A stretch of 64,000 nucleotides of DNA from Deinococcus roseus (GCF_014646895.1 NZ_BMOD01000018.1:1-64000); one strand, 5' to 3'. Counted from the first letter of the stretch, positions 20,186 to 28,746 are shown. Notes: a model not told the origin generated them from the letters alone. Program-made: numbers and translations.

Positions 20186-20794
20186 TCAGTTGGTCAGAGG
20201 TACGTTCAGGGAATCCGAAACCCTCTGCACATCCGCAGCAAAAGAGGTGCCCGCTGGCACCAGCTGGAACAGCCCTGTTAGAAAGGCTTTGATTTTGGAC
20301 TTCCTGGGGTTCGGTTCCCGAAAGAGCAGTTCCAGTTCCTCAATCAATTCGACGGCCTCTTCTTTTTTGTCTGCAGGGACATCCCCCAGGTGGCCCCTCA
20401 ATTGAGCCATCAGCTTCATGACATCATCTGCAGCCAGACCGGTGGTGATGTTCATGGTGTTGTGATTCCCTTGCTGCACGTTCGCTGTCCCATGAAAATT
20501 GTTGTGGATTTGCACCCCGCCTCCAGATGCCGCAGGGGACGGCATTTCACGGGCCAGCACTTCCATGCCGAGGCCCGTGATGGCTGCGCGGGGATCGCCA
20601 ATTTTGGTGGGCGAACGCACCTCCACCTGCTTTTTTTGCTCCAGGGTTTTGAAGGCATCGGTGACCTCATCCAGCGTGAAACCCAGTTGCTCAGCGACCT
20701 CTCCCGCATGAACAGCGGTTCGGTAATTGGTGTGCTCCCCGAGATGTTCCAGCACCCGCTGGTGAATGTGCTTTCTGCGTTCAAAATTGCTCAT
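20186..20794 (-). CDS. Winged-helix protein with QQG motif, third gene of adaptor operon
   Basis: A 202-residue protein. Residues 1-80 form a predicted winged helix (SNFERRKHIHQRVLEHLGEH ... EVAEQLGFTLDEV). Residues 98-116 hold a short Asn/Gly-rich segment around QQG (107-109) followed by NHNTMNI, then an amphipathic helix and a C-terminal helical domain (LIEELELLF ... FLTGLFQLV). Both ends are clearly homologous to the first gene of the operon (21212-21811), and its N-terminal 125 residues match the N-terminus of the 1214-residue protein at 35529. It overlaps the gene before it by 4 bases (ATGA), so translation is coupled. Function is unknown; the short repeat-like motif resembles adaptor or amyloid-type signalling motifs, which is inference. 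Confidence 0.75.
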   Translation of the reverse strand: MSNFERRKHIHQRVLEHLGEHTNYRTAVHAGEVAEQLGFTLDEVTDAFKTLEQKKQVEVRSPTKIGDPRAAITGLGMEVLAREMPSPAASGGGVQIHNNFHGTANVQQGNHNTMNITTGLAADDVMKLMAQLRGHLGDVPADKKEEAVELIEELELLFREPNPRKSKIKAFLTGLFQLVPAGTSFAADVQRVSDSLNVPLTN

Positions 20795-21219
20795 GCGTCC
20801 TCCCCTGCACCCTTCTGGGGGCCGTGGGTGTGAATGACCCCCTGGTGAACCTGGGCCTGGGCATAAAAATGGTTGATCACGGGAACAGAAAAATGCTCGG
20901 TGCGGCCCTCAGGAAATTCGATGATGTCCTCCATTTCCTTGATGCCCTTGTGCAACATGTAAAGCACCTGACTGTTCGGGTCATTGGCATGGTAGAGTTC
21001 CATTTTGATCAGGCTTTCCCCTTCCAGGTAACAGATGGCCTTCTCCAGGTCCTTCTCAGGGTACTTTAGGCCCTCTCGTTTCAGTTGATCTTTCAGCGTG
21101 CTCAGGGCCAAGCCCGGTTCACCACGAATTTCTGTGCACTGGTACACACGCTTCAGCACCTCCAGACGCTGCTGCTGGCGGCGCTCAATGCGTTTGATCT
21201 CATGGGGCCAGTCATTCAT
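20791..21219 (-). CDS. Small winged-helix protein, second gene of adaptor operon
   Basis: A 142-residue protein with a basic helical N-terminus (IKRIERRQQQRLEVLKRVYQ), a predicted winged-helix core (LEKAICYLEGESLIKMEL, LHKGIKEMEDII) and a tail containing TEHFSVPVINHFYAQAQVHQG, a variant (HQG, 125-127) of the QQG motif. It is homologous to the 133-residue product at 35091-35492, where the tail reads NNFFQTAYLQQG. It overlaps the upstream gene by 8 bases and the downstream gene by 4. The constant position next to a QQG/winged-helix partner in two loci indicates that the two protein types work together. Confidence 0.75.
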   Translation of the reverse strand: MNDWPHEIKRIERRQQQRLEVLKRVYQCTEIRGEPGLALSTLKDQLKREGLKYPEKDLEKAICYLEGESLIKMELYHANDPNSQVLYMLHKGIKEMEDIIEFPEGRTEHFSVPVINHFYAQAQVHQGVIHTHGPQKGAGEDA

Positions 21220-21811
21220 GCGGGAACTTCACCCCAAGCAGTTGCCCCAGCCTGGACACCTCTTCCACCACACCCGGGTCATCTCCGGCCAGCGCCAGCA
21301 GGGTGGTCAGGGCAGAGAAAATGCGAGAGGCCTTCGGGGAGGCTTCCTGAATATCATCCTGAAGGTCCATCAGCTGCTCAGAAATCAAAACCCTGAGGTC
21401 TGAAGTTCGGAAAGAAGTAACGGAACGCAATTTTCGGATGCTCCGGGCCACATCGCTCTGCACATTGACGTGCAACGTCTGTGTGCCCTCGTTGCCTTGC
21501 TGCACAGCATGCACCGCTTGATAGAAATGATTGGTGATGTTCTGGGCAACTGGAGGGGGACCATGCCGTACCAGATCCTGACCCTGGGCTGAGATGTGGG
21601 CATGGTAACTGGGACTGTTCTCGAAAGGGAACACAATGAGGCCCCGTTGATGCAAGGCATGCATGGCTCCACACACCTCTCGGAAGTTCACTGTGAGGGC
21701 CTTCGCAACTTCCTCTGCAGTAATCATGGTTTGAACGTAAACATCGGTGTGTTCGGCCAGATGTTTTAAAACCTGTTCCTGCAGCTCCATCCTGCGTTCC
21801 AGATTGGTCAT
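21212..21811 (-). CDS. Winged-helix protein with QQG motif, first gene of adaptor operon
   Basis: A 199-residue protein with the same order of parts as the third gene: winged helix (TNLERRMELQEQVLKHLAEH ... EEVAKALTVNFREV), motif segment NHFYQAVHAVQQGNEGT (QQG at 104-106) and a C-terminal helical domain (LISEQLMDLQDDIQEASPKA, IFSALTTLLALAG). The ribosome binding site GAAGGGAAC lies ahead of the ATG. Duplicate adaptor proteins with diverged motif segments flanking a third, different family member is an unusual operon plan. Function is unknown. Confidence 0.75.
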   Translation of the reverse strand: MTNLERRMELQEQVLKHLAEHTDVYVQTMITAEEVAKALTVNFREVCGAMHALHQRGLIVFPFENSPSYHAHISAQGQDLVRHGPPPVAQNITNHFYQAVHAVQQGNEGTQTLHVNVQSDVARSIRKLRSVTSFRTSDLRVLISEQLMDLQDDIQEASPKASRIFSALTTLLALAGDDPGVVEEVSRLGQLLGVKFPHE

Positions 21812-22487
21812 GGTTGATGTTCCCTTCTTTTAAGCTCTCGATCTGTTCATCCAGGTCCAGGCATCCCATGGTCAGCAACATCTGTACTTGAAGATTTGTC
21901 CCGATTTTCCGTGGTAGTGTATCCGTTTCATTTCCTCTGTTGTCAGGTGCCACTTCCACAGCAACTGTAATCTCGTGTGGTTTTATCATTGAAGAACACA
22001 AGAAAACAACACCAGTGTAACGAAAATCAGGGCGTTCCACACGCAATCAGGGGTTTGAATTACGCAAAGCTGCCAAACCAGAGGACTTTAAAAGGTAGTG
22101 TCTGGGAAAGCTATTCTGGAAAGCTTTTTCTCAAAACCACACAAAGGTGTCGTGGTTCAGAGATGCCAGAACCACACAATGGCGTCGAGGAAATGGCTTC
22201 AGTTCAAACCAATCCAGCACAAGGTCTTTTGATTGACCCAAATCAGCTTCCAAAGGGGCCTGGCGGAGCGCAGCACAGAATCCACAAGGTTTCGGTGGTC
22301 AGGGCAGCCCAAACCACACAAAGGTGTCGTGGTTTTGAAGGGCCACCCCCCGAAATGCTTTGGAGATCTCTCTTCAAGCGTTTGCCTGCTGCAACCCAGC
22401 AGGAGCCAGTGCAGGAGGAGGGTTTGGGGTTATACTCTGCTGAGTCCACACCAAAAACAGGCATCCCAGAGATGCCAGGGGGAAACC
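21812..22487. other. Regulatory region between adaptor operon and HU gene
   Basis: About 675 bases without a gene. It contains two exact copies and at least one degenerate copy of a 23-base imperfect palindrome (22135-22157, 22170-22192, 22312-22334) and must contain the divergent promoters for the operon at 21811 and the HU gene at 22488. An open frame that extends the HU frame back to 22233 is not coding: the HU ribosome binding site and family start argue against it. Confidence 0.6.
22135..22334. repeat. Dispersed 23-bp palindromic repeats upstream of HU
   Basis: AACCACACAAAGGTGTCGTG plus GTT occurs identically at 22135-22157 and 22312-22334, with a degenerate copy at 22170-22192. AACCAC and GTGGTT at the edges pair, so each copy can form a hairpin or bind a dimeric regulator. 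Two identical copies 177 bases apart ahead of a nucleoid-protein gene suggest operators or looping sites. Confidence 0.7.
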
Positions 22488-22763
22488 ATGGAAAAAATTG
22501 CCAAGACCCAGTTGATTGACGCCGTTGCCCAGAAAGCTTCGCTCACCAAAAAGGAATCGGCTGAGGCCATCACCGTGCTGCTCGAAGAAGTGGTGTCTGC
22601 CCTGAAGGCAGGCAAGACCGTAGGCCTGCCCGGTCTGGGGACCCTCAGCATCACCGAAACCAAAGAGCGCACCGGAGTGAAACCTGGGACCACTGAGAAG
22701 ATTACCATTGCTGCAGGCAAAAAAATTCGCTTCAAGGCGGCCAGCAACCTGCTGCCTGAGTGA
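22488..22763 (+). CDS. HU-family nucleoid protein
   Basis: A 91-residue DNA-bending protein. It has the full family layout: N-terminal helices (KTQLIDAVAQKASLTKKESA), the VGLPGLGTLSI strand region in place of the usual V.l.gFGtF, the beta-arm with RTGVKPGTTEKITIAAGK (usual R.grNP.tg..i.i.a...), and a final helix entry FKAASNLL. ATG at 22488 follows AGGGGGAAACC and gives the standard N-terminus. HU compacts and bends DNA and is often needed for iteron-origin firing; two iteron origins lie within 11 kb. It is a plasmid-borne paralogue rather than the only copy in all likelihood, which is inference. Confidence 0.92.
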   Translation: MEKIAKTQLIDAVAQKASLTKKESAEAITVLLEEVVSALKAGKTVGLPGLGTLSITETKERTGVKPGTTEKITIAAGKKIRFKAASNLLPE

Positions 22764-22819
22764 ACTGAAGTGCATTGTGGGGTGGATGGTTTTTCCATTC
22801 ACCTCTTTTTTGTTGGGGT

Positions 22820-23056
22820 TCAGTCCTTCCAGACCACGGTGATCTTTTCTGCGCCGAGTTCCTGCAGGAGGCGGTCAATGTAGCCGGTGAGCACCCCTCT
22901 GCTGCCGCTGAGGTACTGGTGGGCGTTCTGGGCTGGGGTTTTGCTTTCCGGGTTCACCTGACGACCCACCCGTTCCAGGGTGAGGTTCTGGCTTTTGATG
23001 CGTTCTTTGATCTGGTCGAGCAGGTGTTGTTCCAGAGGTGAGAGCTTTTTCTCCAT
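22820..23056 (-). CDS. 78-residue HTH regulator, copy 1
   Basis: A small Cro/CI-like helix-turn-helix protein: LLDQIKERIKSQNLTLERVG, then a ESKTPAQNAHQYLSG recognition segment and a C-terminal ELGAEKITVVW strand that should dimerise. It is a clear homologue, with the same length and layout, of the protein at 47784-48020. The start at 23056 is set by alignment to that copy. It faces a divergent two-gene operon across 78 bases that contain a 12-bp inverted repeat, so it most likely represses itself and that operon. It could be the antitoxin-like regulator of the pair at 23135-23784, which is inference. Confidence 0.75.
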   Translation of the reverse strand: MEKKLSPLEQHLLDQIKERIKSQNLTLERVGRQVNPESKTPAQNAHQYLSGSRGVLTGYIDRLLQELGAEKITVVWKD

Positions 23057-23075
23057 TGGCACAGCATAACACACC

Positions 23076-23113
23076 TTTAGCACAAATTGACTTATAGCAT
23101 GATTTGAGCTAAA
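23076..23113. promoter_or_regulatory. Operator-like inverted repeat between regulator and operon
   Basis: TTTAGCACAAAT (23076-23087) and ATTTGAGCTAAA (23102-23113) are inverted arms with one mismatch, separated by 14 bases. They occupy the centre of the divergent intergenic region and are well placed to control both the HTH gene (start 23056) and the operon starting at 23135. Confidence 0.7.
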
Positions 23114-23134
23114 ATGGGGGTATCGGAGGACCCC

Positions 23135-23518
23135 ATGAACCCCCTCAAAATCTTCACCTTTGACCCCCTGATTGAAACCCTCAAAAACACCGACGCTGGA
23201 CCCCACACCCACCTGCTCACCCAGGCCCACCAGGCCCTCGAACAGCAGAAACAAGACCTGATCCACTGGCAAGCCCAGAGCTTCGAAATCCGCAGCCTGC
23301 TCGGACATGTGCTTGGCCCCCTCTTCGACCTGATTTCCAGCCACAAGGACCATTTCCAGCAGATCTGCGAGACAGGGCACGGCACCGAGGGCGAAGACCT
23401 CCTGACCCACCTCCTGCAGCTCAAAGCCCACCAACAGGGTGTGCCAGTGGAAAACCTGATGGAAGCTGAGCAGGACGCCAGCACCCAGGGCATTCAGGTG
23501 GAAGGAGGAGCAGGGTGA
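23135..23518 (+). CDS. Hypothetical helical protein, 127 residues
   Basis: Unknown family. The start at 23135 has a GGAGGA ribosome binding site; the frame is open to 23114 but that ATG abuts the operator. The protein is predicted almost wholly helical and is rich in His, Gln and Leu (LLTQAHQALEQQKQDLIHWQ, FDLISSHKDHFQQI). It is the first gene of a two-gene unit under the adjacent HTH regulator, overlapping the next gene by 4 bases. Confidence 0.65.
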   Translation: MNPLKIFTFDPLIETLKNTDAGPHTHLLTQAHQALEQQKQDLIHWQAQSFEIRSLLGHVLGPLFDLISSHKDHFQQICETGHGTEGEDLLTHLLQLKAHQQGVPVENLMEAEQDASTQGIQVEGGAG

Positions 23519-23784
23519 GCCCTCTGCAACCACCCCACACCCCAGGGACAACCGACCCCAGAAAGATGGCCAGGAAGAACGGGCAGCGCTGCACCCTGAC
23601 CGGCATCGTGCCATTCGCCCGGTACTGGGACATTAAACTCACCCGCAGGCACCCTGTCACGCTGGAACTGCAGGACATCGTGTACCGGGACATGGACAGC
23701 CACAGCAAATGGGTCTGGCTTGCCGTGATGCTCAACCGACACGGGATCCCGCATCACCTGGGTTACCAAGAAAGCCACCCCTGA
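23515..23784 (+). CDS. Small basic hypothetical protein
   Basis: Unknown family. GTG at 23515 overlaps the previous stop (GTGA), giving translational coupling; ATG at 23566 (MARKNG) is an alternative start. The product is basic, with a compact Trp/Tyr/His-rich core (FARYWDIKLTRRHPVTLELQ, MDSHSKWVWLAVML). A strong terminator follows at once. Confidence 0.6.
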   Translation: MSPLQPPHTPGTTDPRKMARKNGQRCTLTGIVPFARYWDIKLTRRHPVTLELQDIVYRDMDSHSKWVWLAVMLNRHGIPHHLGYQESHP

Positions 23785-23791
23785 CAGAGAA

Positions 23792-23816
23792 AACGCCTCC
23801 ATCCTCTGGAGGCGTT
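23792..23816 (+). terminator. Intrinsic-type hairpin after the two-gene operon
   Basis: AACGCCTCCA / TGGAGGCGTT forms a perfect 10-bp stem with a 5-base loop, 8 bases after the stop at 23784. The following T-run is short (TTCCT), so termination may be partial. Confidence 0.75.
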
Positions 23817-23912
23817 CCTGCATGAATTCCTGCTGTCGTCCCCAGATCATACCGCATCTCCTGGGATGCAACAGTTGCTCTTGGGCAGCACCAGAAGGTT
23901 CCATCAAAAAAC

Positions 23913-24542
23913 TCACCTCTGTTGGGCTTTCAATGTGTTCACTTCCTGACGCACCTCCAGCAAACCCGACACCAGCGCACGAAGCAACTCAGGGGTTAAG
24001 GTCAAGGTCTCTCCTGCCAACAAGGCCCGTTGTGCCCTTTCGAGCACCCCATCCAGGCCTTCAGGCACGGGAAAGGGCAGTTGAGGTGTCGTGTCTTGCC
24101 TGTGCTGCTCCAGGCGAGCTTGACGGGCCAGCACACGCTCTTGGTGTTCCCTGGTCTTGCCCTGTTCCACCATTTTCTGCCAGTCCTTCTCCCACAGTGC
24201 AGGGTCATCCTGAAAACGAAGGGCTTCAGGGGTGGTCTTCCACCATCCTGGAAGCTGCCACTGCTCTCCCAGGAACTCCACCAGGAATTTCTGCAGGGTG
24301 TCCCGGAAGTGCTGTTCCCCCAAAGCCTCCATCATTTCCATCACCCTCTCAGGTGGGTTGGGGTCCAGTTCGGTGCGCAGGCGTATCACCGGAGTGTCAT
24401 CTTCGATCACCACCCGGGCCATTTCGACGTTGGTGAGGGTTCCTTTCCAGGCACGTCGCGATGCGGAAGTCAGTCTGGCCATGCAAAGCACCGGCCAGTC
24501 TTGCACGAAATCAAAACCCAGGAAATCCCGAACGAAAGGCAT
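23913..24542 (-). CDS. Hypothetical coiled-coil protein, 209 residues
   Basis: Unknown family. The N-terminal half is mixed alpha/beta (VVIEDDTPVIRLRTELDPNP, then VMEMMEALGEQHFRDTLQKF); the middle is highly charged and helical (WEKDWQKMVEQGKTREHQER, ARQARLEQHRQ) and the C-terminus is a predicted coiled coil (LLRALVSGLLEVRQEVNTLK). The start of the 1289-residue TPR protein is 101 bases away in divergent orientation. Confidence 0.65.
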   Translation of the reverse strand: MPFVRDFLGFDFVQDWPVLCMARLTSASRRAWKGTLTNVEMARVVIEDDTPVIRLRTELDPNPPERVMEMMEALGEQHFRDTLQKFLVEFLGEQWQLPGWWKTTPEALRFQDDPALWEKDWQKMVEQGKTREHQERVLARQARLEQHRQDTTPQLPFPVPEGLDGVLERAQRALLAGETLTLTPELLRALVSGLLEVRQEVNTLKAQQR

Positions 24543-24643
24543 GCAGCCATTGTCCTACACCTGCCCTGTTCAGGCAGTGACCATGCTGCTGGGAGAACAA
24601 AAGACTTGGGAACCCAGACTTCTCATAACTCGTATTGGTGATT

Positions 24644-27600
24644 ATGAGTGGAATTCTTTTTGAGCTGTTGAAGAACATGATGATTGCAGGAGCTGCCAAA
24701 CTCGGCTTCAAGGTCGGTGGAACAATGGTCAACCCCATCATCAAACAACACATTGATCCCTTCGTCCAGAGGTTCAGAAACCCAGACCAAGAACGCACCC
24801 TGATCATGCAAAAGGCCATTGCCTTTGCACAGACCAAGCAACCTGCTGAAAAAAGCGAAAAAATCCGCTTTGCCCTCACCACCTGGACCACTTCCCCCGA
24901 CTGGGCCACTAATTTCACTGCACTGGTTCAGCACCCCCAGCACATTGAGGGCCTTGCCAATCGCTTCGCACAGGCCATGCTCGAAGCAGACCTGCTCGAA
25001 GGGGCAGATCATCCCCATCAGATTGGACAGTACTTCCTGGAATCCCTGCACCAGGAACTCATGAATGATCCTCAACAGGGAGCCCACCACCAGCAACTGG
25101 CCAATGCCTTAAGAGATCAGAGCCAGAGAGAATTCATGGAACAGGTTCAGGTGTTTCTGGAAGACATGAGATCCGAAGTTCGGGGATCCAGTCAAAAGAC
25201 TTCACCACAAGAAGACAGGCAAGACATCAAGGAAACACTGCAGCAATTGGCCTCACCCATGATCCATCCCACTTCTGCAGTGGACGGCCCCATCGAACAG
25301 AAGCTCAAGCACATCGCAGTTCTTGTGGATGCACATGCAATCGAGTTCGCAGACCAGGCACTCGCACAATTCAAACAACAACACTATGACCAAGCTCCTG
25401 TTCCAGCTCAAGCCTGGTACCACCGGCTGAAAGGGAGCATTGCCATCAACAGGGAAGAGGTTTCTGAAGCCCTCCAGGAATTTGATCTCGCCTTCACGCT
25501 GCATGGCGAGGGAGCTGCTGCCCACATGGCCAAAGGGTACGGGGAATACCTCAAACAAAACTTTGAACTGGCCCTGCATCACCTGGACATTGCGCTGCAA
25601 CTTGATTCAAACGCAGGCATCGCCTTGGCCACCAAAGCCGACACCTATTTCAAGATGGGCAGAACAGAAGACCTCAAAGCCATGATTCCTCTGGCCACCA
25701 CCCAGCAGAAAGATTTGTTTTACATGCTGATGCGCCGTCTGACCCAGATGAATGAGTTTGCCCTGGTCAACTCACTGGTGGACACCCGCCTGCAGCAGAC
25801 TCCTGAAGACCCCACCATCAAGTTCCTGAAAGCCCGTAACCTCTTCGATGAAGTCGCAGAAGAGTTGGGGCAGGGGATTTTGAAACAGGATCCTGCCACA
25901 GGAATCAGAGATGAAAGGCTGACTCAAGCCCTGGATTTGCTGAATGCAACCTACACCAGTCGCCAGCGCAATCAGGACTTGCGGGGCATGGTAGAAGTGC
26001 TCTCCACCCGACACGCAGTTCTCGACATGCTGGGCAGGCACCAGGAGGCCGCAAATGATGCCACCACAGCGCTGGAGATGAACCCCAATGCTGCAGGGGT
26101 CAGAGTTGGCAAAGCAATGGCTCTCTTTCACATGGAACGTCATGCTGAAGCCATCGCCTTGCTCGACAGCATTCCTCAAGATCAGCAGGACCTGCACGAT
26201 CGCAATCTGTTGATTCAACTGTTGATTCACCAGGGCCAACACCACCGGATTCTGCAAGAAATGCCCAAGTACTACCCTCTGATGCAGGACGATCCCACAG
26301 GAATGGCCTTTGCACAACTGGTGCATGCACAGGCCATTCGGGTTTTGGAAGGGCCGGAGGCTGCTTTGCGTTTCCTGGAACAGCTGAACAGCACACACCC
26401 GTTTGTTCAAGTGGGGATGGCAGAGGCTTTTCAGACCTTGCAGAATCCCTTGAAAGCCAATGACCACTACAGAACAGCCTTCCAAACCAGCCAGGGTCAT
26501 GTCAATTTTTCCATTGGGATGCAGTGGGCCATCTTCCTTGCGGAAGTCAACGATTTTGAGCAGGCCAGTTCAGTCATCACCCAAATCATCCCCCCAGATG
26601 CTGCAATGCCAGCCTTACAAATGGCCATCGACATTCATGAACGGGCAGGAAAACTTCACAGGGTGGAGGAAACCCTGGGGTTCTACCAGACGCAGGGTTT
26701 CCCAAAAACACCCCAGATCCTGAGGGCAGAAGCAAACCTGAAATTCAATGCAGGGGATCATGCAGAAGCAGCAGCTTTGCTGAAAGAAGCCTTGCAACAA
26801 GGCCCTGATCCGGACTTGCACCTGCGCTTCATTCAGATGCTTGTGCTGGTGGGCAATCACGCTGAGGCCCACACGCAAATTCAGGCTCTGTTGGCGACAC
26901 CAAACCTTCCCTATCAAATGAGGTTTCAGGCAGCCGCATTCTTAAAGCACATGCGACACCAAGATGAGGCCCTGAAACTGGCTTACCAAGCCTGGCGGGA
27001 TTCCCCAAAGGACAGCCAGGCGTCCCAGATGTACATGCAGGTGGGTATCGAAAGCTTAAAGAACGATCCGGAATTCACCTACGTCGTCCCAGAAACATCA
27101 GTGATGCTGGCAAACAGAAAGGGCGAATCCCGCTGGGTCACCCTCACCAGTGACCCCAATCCAGGTGCCAATGAACTCGCCGTCAACAGTGCTGCAGCTC
27201 AAATTTTGCTGGGCAAAAAGGTGACCGATGAAGTGGAAATCCCCAAAGCAGGCTTCAAGCCACTCGCTTTCACCATTCAGGCCATCATGGGAAAGGAACA
27301 CCATCTGCTGATGACCCTCTTTCAGCAGGCGGGCAGCAATCCCTTTGACCAATCGGTCTTCACACACGAAGGTGATGATGAGAACTTAGATCAACTGGTA
27401 GATGTGCTCTATTCTCTCCGAGATCAAAAGGAACAGAAAGTCAAAAATGCTCTGGAGCAAGTGGCCTCCAAAAGGCTACCCATCAGTGTGATGACCGACT
27501 GGTTTGACCAGAGCATTCTGGACCTCTGGCAGGATTGGGTGGATTCTCCTGTGGCCCTCACGAGCTCTCTGAGAAACAAAGCCGAACTGGAAGCGGCTGA

Positions 27601-28513
27601 GAAGACCCTGCAGGCAGATGCAGTGGTGTTTGATGTCAGTGCCCTGGTGCTGTTGCAGCGATTGGGGTTGCTGACGCAGGCAGAGCAGTGGTGGCCCCAG
27701 CGTCATGTCACCGTCCAGGTTCACACTGCCGTACTGCATGAAATCCACAAGCTCGATGCGGACCCAGGGAACGTGAACCACCTCCTGCATCCAGGTGCGC
27801 AAGATCATCTCAGTGGACCACAACGGCTGAAGGCCTTGCGAGAGATTCTGCAGTTCGTGGAGCGGACTCAGGTTGTGACGGTACCCTCCATCAACTCTGA
27901 GCGCAACCAGCAGCGTCTGAAATCCATCCCCCTGGGTGTTGAAACCTGGAGCACGGTGATGGCAGCTGAAGCAAACGGTTTTTCCCTCTACACCGAGGAT
28001 GTTCACCTCAAGAATCATGTGTTGAAAGGCAACCTGCAGGGACCTCCCATTCTGGCCACGAGCACAGTGGATGCCCTGGCAGCGTTGTTGTTGCAGGGAC
28101 GCTTCGATCTGGCCGCTTATGAGTCCATTGCAGAAGGGTTGCTCAGTCGAAACATTCGCAGGGTGAAGATGACCGAGAACCTGCTGATGCGGGTGATCAG
28201 CAGACCCTACCGTGCAGGTGACACCCTTGTTTCTGCAGCCCTCAATGAGTTCAAGAGCCCACATGCGAACCACGAGCAGATGCTGGGGTGGGTGGTTGAA
28301 GGCCTGAAAGCCTTGTGGTTGGATGCCCACAGCGGACCCTACAGGTTTGATGTGCTTCAGGTGATCCTGAGTGAACTGGACAGCACCCTGAACCGTGAAG
28401 CTTTCACCCTGTTTCTTGTGGAGGAACTGGGAGTGCGGATGAAATTGGCTCCAGAGCACCGGGCGAACTTGATTCATCTGATTCAGCAGTGGAAAGCACG
28501 GGCAGACCTGTAA
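24644..28513 (+). CDS. TPR protein with GreA/B C-terminal-like and PIN-like domains
   Basis: A 1289-residue protein. After a helical N-terminus, TPR-type helix pairs run from about residue 230 to 800. Around residues 830-890 is a segment like the C-terminal domain of GreA/GreB (AVNSAAAQILLGKKVTDEVE; Gre factors have SPiGrALLGkkvGD). From about 990 to 1150 comes a PIN-like nuclease fold: VVFDVSALVLLQ (first Asp), VQVHTAVLHEIHK (Glu), and YTEDVHLKN (late Asp). PIN domains cleave RNA; Gre C-terminal domains bind RNA polymerase; TPRs bind protein partners. A role in RNA surveillance or defence is inference. The ATG at 24644 is preferred to TTG at 24635; no ribosome binding site is obvious. The tRNA-Pro gene is the next feature downstream. 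Confidence 0.75.
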   Translation: MSGILFELLKNMMIAGAAKLGFKVGGTMVNPIIKQHIDPFVQRFRNPDQERTLIMQKAIAFAQTKQPAEKSEKIRFALTTWTTSPDWATNFTALVQHPQHIEGLANRFAQAMLEADLLEGADHPHQIGQYFLESLHQELMNDPQQGAHHQQLANALRDQSQREFMEQVQVFLEDMRSEVRGSSQKTSPQEDRQDIKETLQQLASPMIHPTSAVDGPIEQKLKHIAVLVDAHAIEFADQALAQFKQQHYDQAPVPAQAWYHRLKGSIAINREEVSEALQEFDLAFTLHGEGAAAHMAKGYGEYLKQNFELALHHLDIALQLDSNAGIALATKADTYFKMGRTEDLKAMIPLATTQQKDLFYMLMRRLTQMNEFALVNSLVDTRLQQTPEDPTIKFLKARNLFDEVAEELGQGILKQDPATGIRDERLTQALDLLNATYTSRQRNQDLRGMVEVLSTRHAVLDMLGRHQEAANDATTALEMNPNAAGVRVGKAMALFHMERHAEAIALLDSIPQDQQDLHDRNLLIQLLIHQGQHHRILQEMPKYYPLMQDDPTGMAFAQLVHAQAIRVLEGPEAALRFLEQLNSTHPFVQVGMAEAFQTLQNPLKANDHYRTAFQTSQGHVNFSIGMQWAIFLAEVNDFEQASSVITQIIPPDAAMPALQMAIDIHERAGKLHRVEETLGFYQTQGFPKTPQILRAEANLKFNAGDHAEAAALLKEALQQGPDPDLHLRFIQMLVLVGNHAEAHTQIQALLATPNLPYQMRFQAAAFLKHMRHQDEALKLAYQAWRDSPKDSQASQMYMQVGIESLKNDPEFTYVVPETSVMLANRKGESRWVTLTSDPNPGANELAVNSAAAQILLGKKVTDEVEIPKAGFKPLAFTIQAIMGKEHHLLMTLFQQAGSNPFDQSVFTHEGDDENLDQLVDVLYSLRDQKEQKVKNALEQVASKRLPISVMTDWFDQSILDLWQDWVDSPVALTSSLRNKAELEAAEKTLQADAVVFDVSALVLLQRLGLLTQAEQWWPQRHVTVQVHTAVLHEIHKLDADPGNVNHLLHPGAQDHLSGPQRLKALREILQFVERTQVVTVPSINSERNQQRLKSIPLGVETWSTVMAAEANGFSLYTEDVHLKNHVLKGNLQGPPILATSTVDALAALLLQGRFDLAAYESIAEGLLSRNIRRVKMTENLLMRVISRPYRAGDTLVSAALNEFKSPHANHEQMLGWVVEGLKALWLDAHSGPYRFDVLQVILSELDSTLNREAFTLFLVEELGVRMKLAPEHRANLIHLIQQWKARADL

Positions 28514-28608
28514 TACCTCACCCCAACAGCTGGCTCAGTGTGCACGCCAGGTGACGTAAGCCAAAAACCGCATCCAGAACAAGCTCATTCCCGCTATCCT
28601 GAAGTCAC

Positions 28609-28684
28609 CTGGGGGTAGCGCAAGTGGCAGCGCAGGGCGTTTGGGACGCTCAGGTTGCAGGTTCAAATCCTGTCCTCTAGACCA
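28609..28684 (+). tRNA. tRNA-Pro(UGG)
   Basis: The acceptor arms CTGGGGG and CCTCTAG pair (with two G-U pairs) and the CCA end is encoded. D-arm GCGC/GCGC, anticodon stem GGGCG/CGCTC with loop TTTGGGA (anticodon TGG, G at position 37 as in Pro tRNAs), and T-arm GCAGG-TTCAAAT-CCTGT are all present. It is the only tRNA gene in the window. A short hairpin with a T-run follows (28687-28716). Confidence 0.93.
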
Positions 28685-28686
28685 AA

Positions 28687-28716
28687 AAGGCGACTGGTTT
28701 CGACTGGTCGCTTTTC
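28687..28716 (+). terminator. Hairpin and T-run after tRNA-Pro
   Basis: GGCGAC ... GTCGC with flanking A and T tracts (AAAAAGGCGAC / GTCGCTTTT) directly after the CCA end makes a plausible intrinsic terminator for the tRNA transcript. Confidence 0.65.
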
Positions 28717-28746
28717 TCTTGGGATCTCCCCTTCACGGGTCAAATA

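Noticed and set aside
22233..22487. N-terminal extension of the HU protein
   Set aside because: The extension lies over the palindromic repeats, has no family match, and a good ribosome binding site sets the start at 22488.
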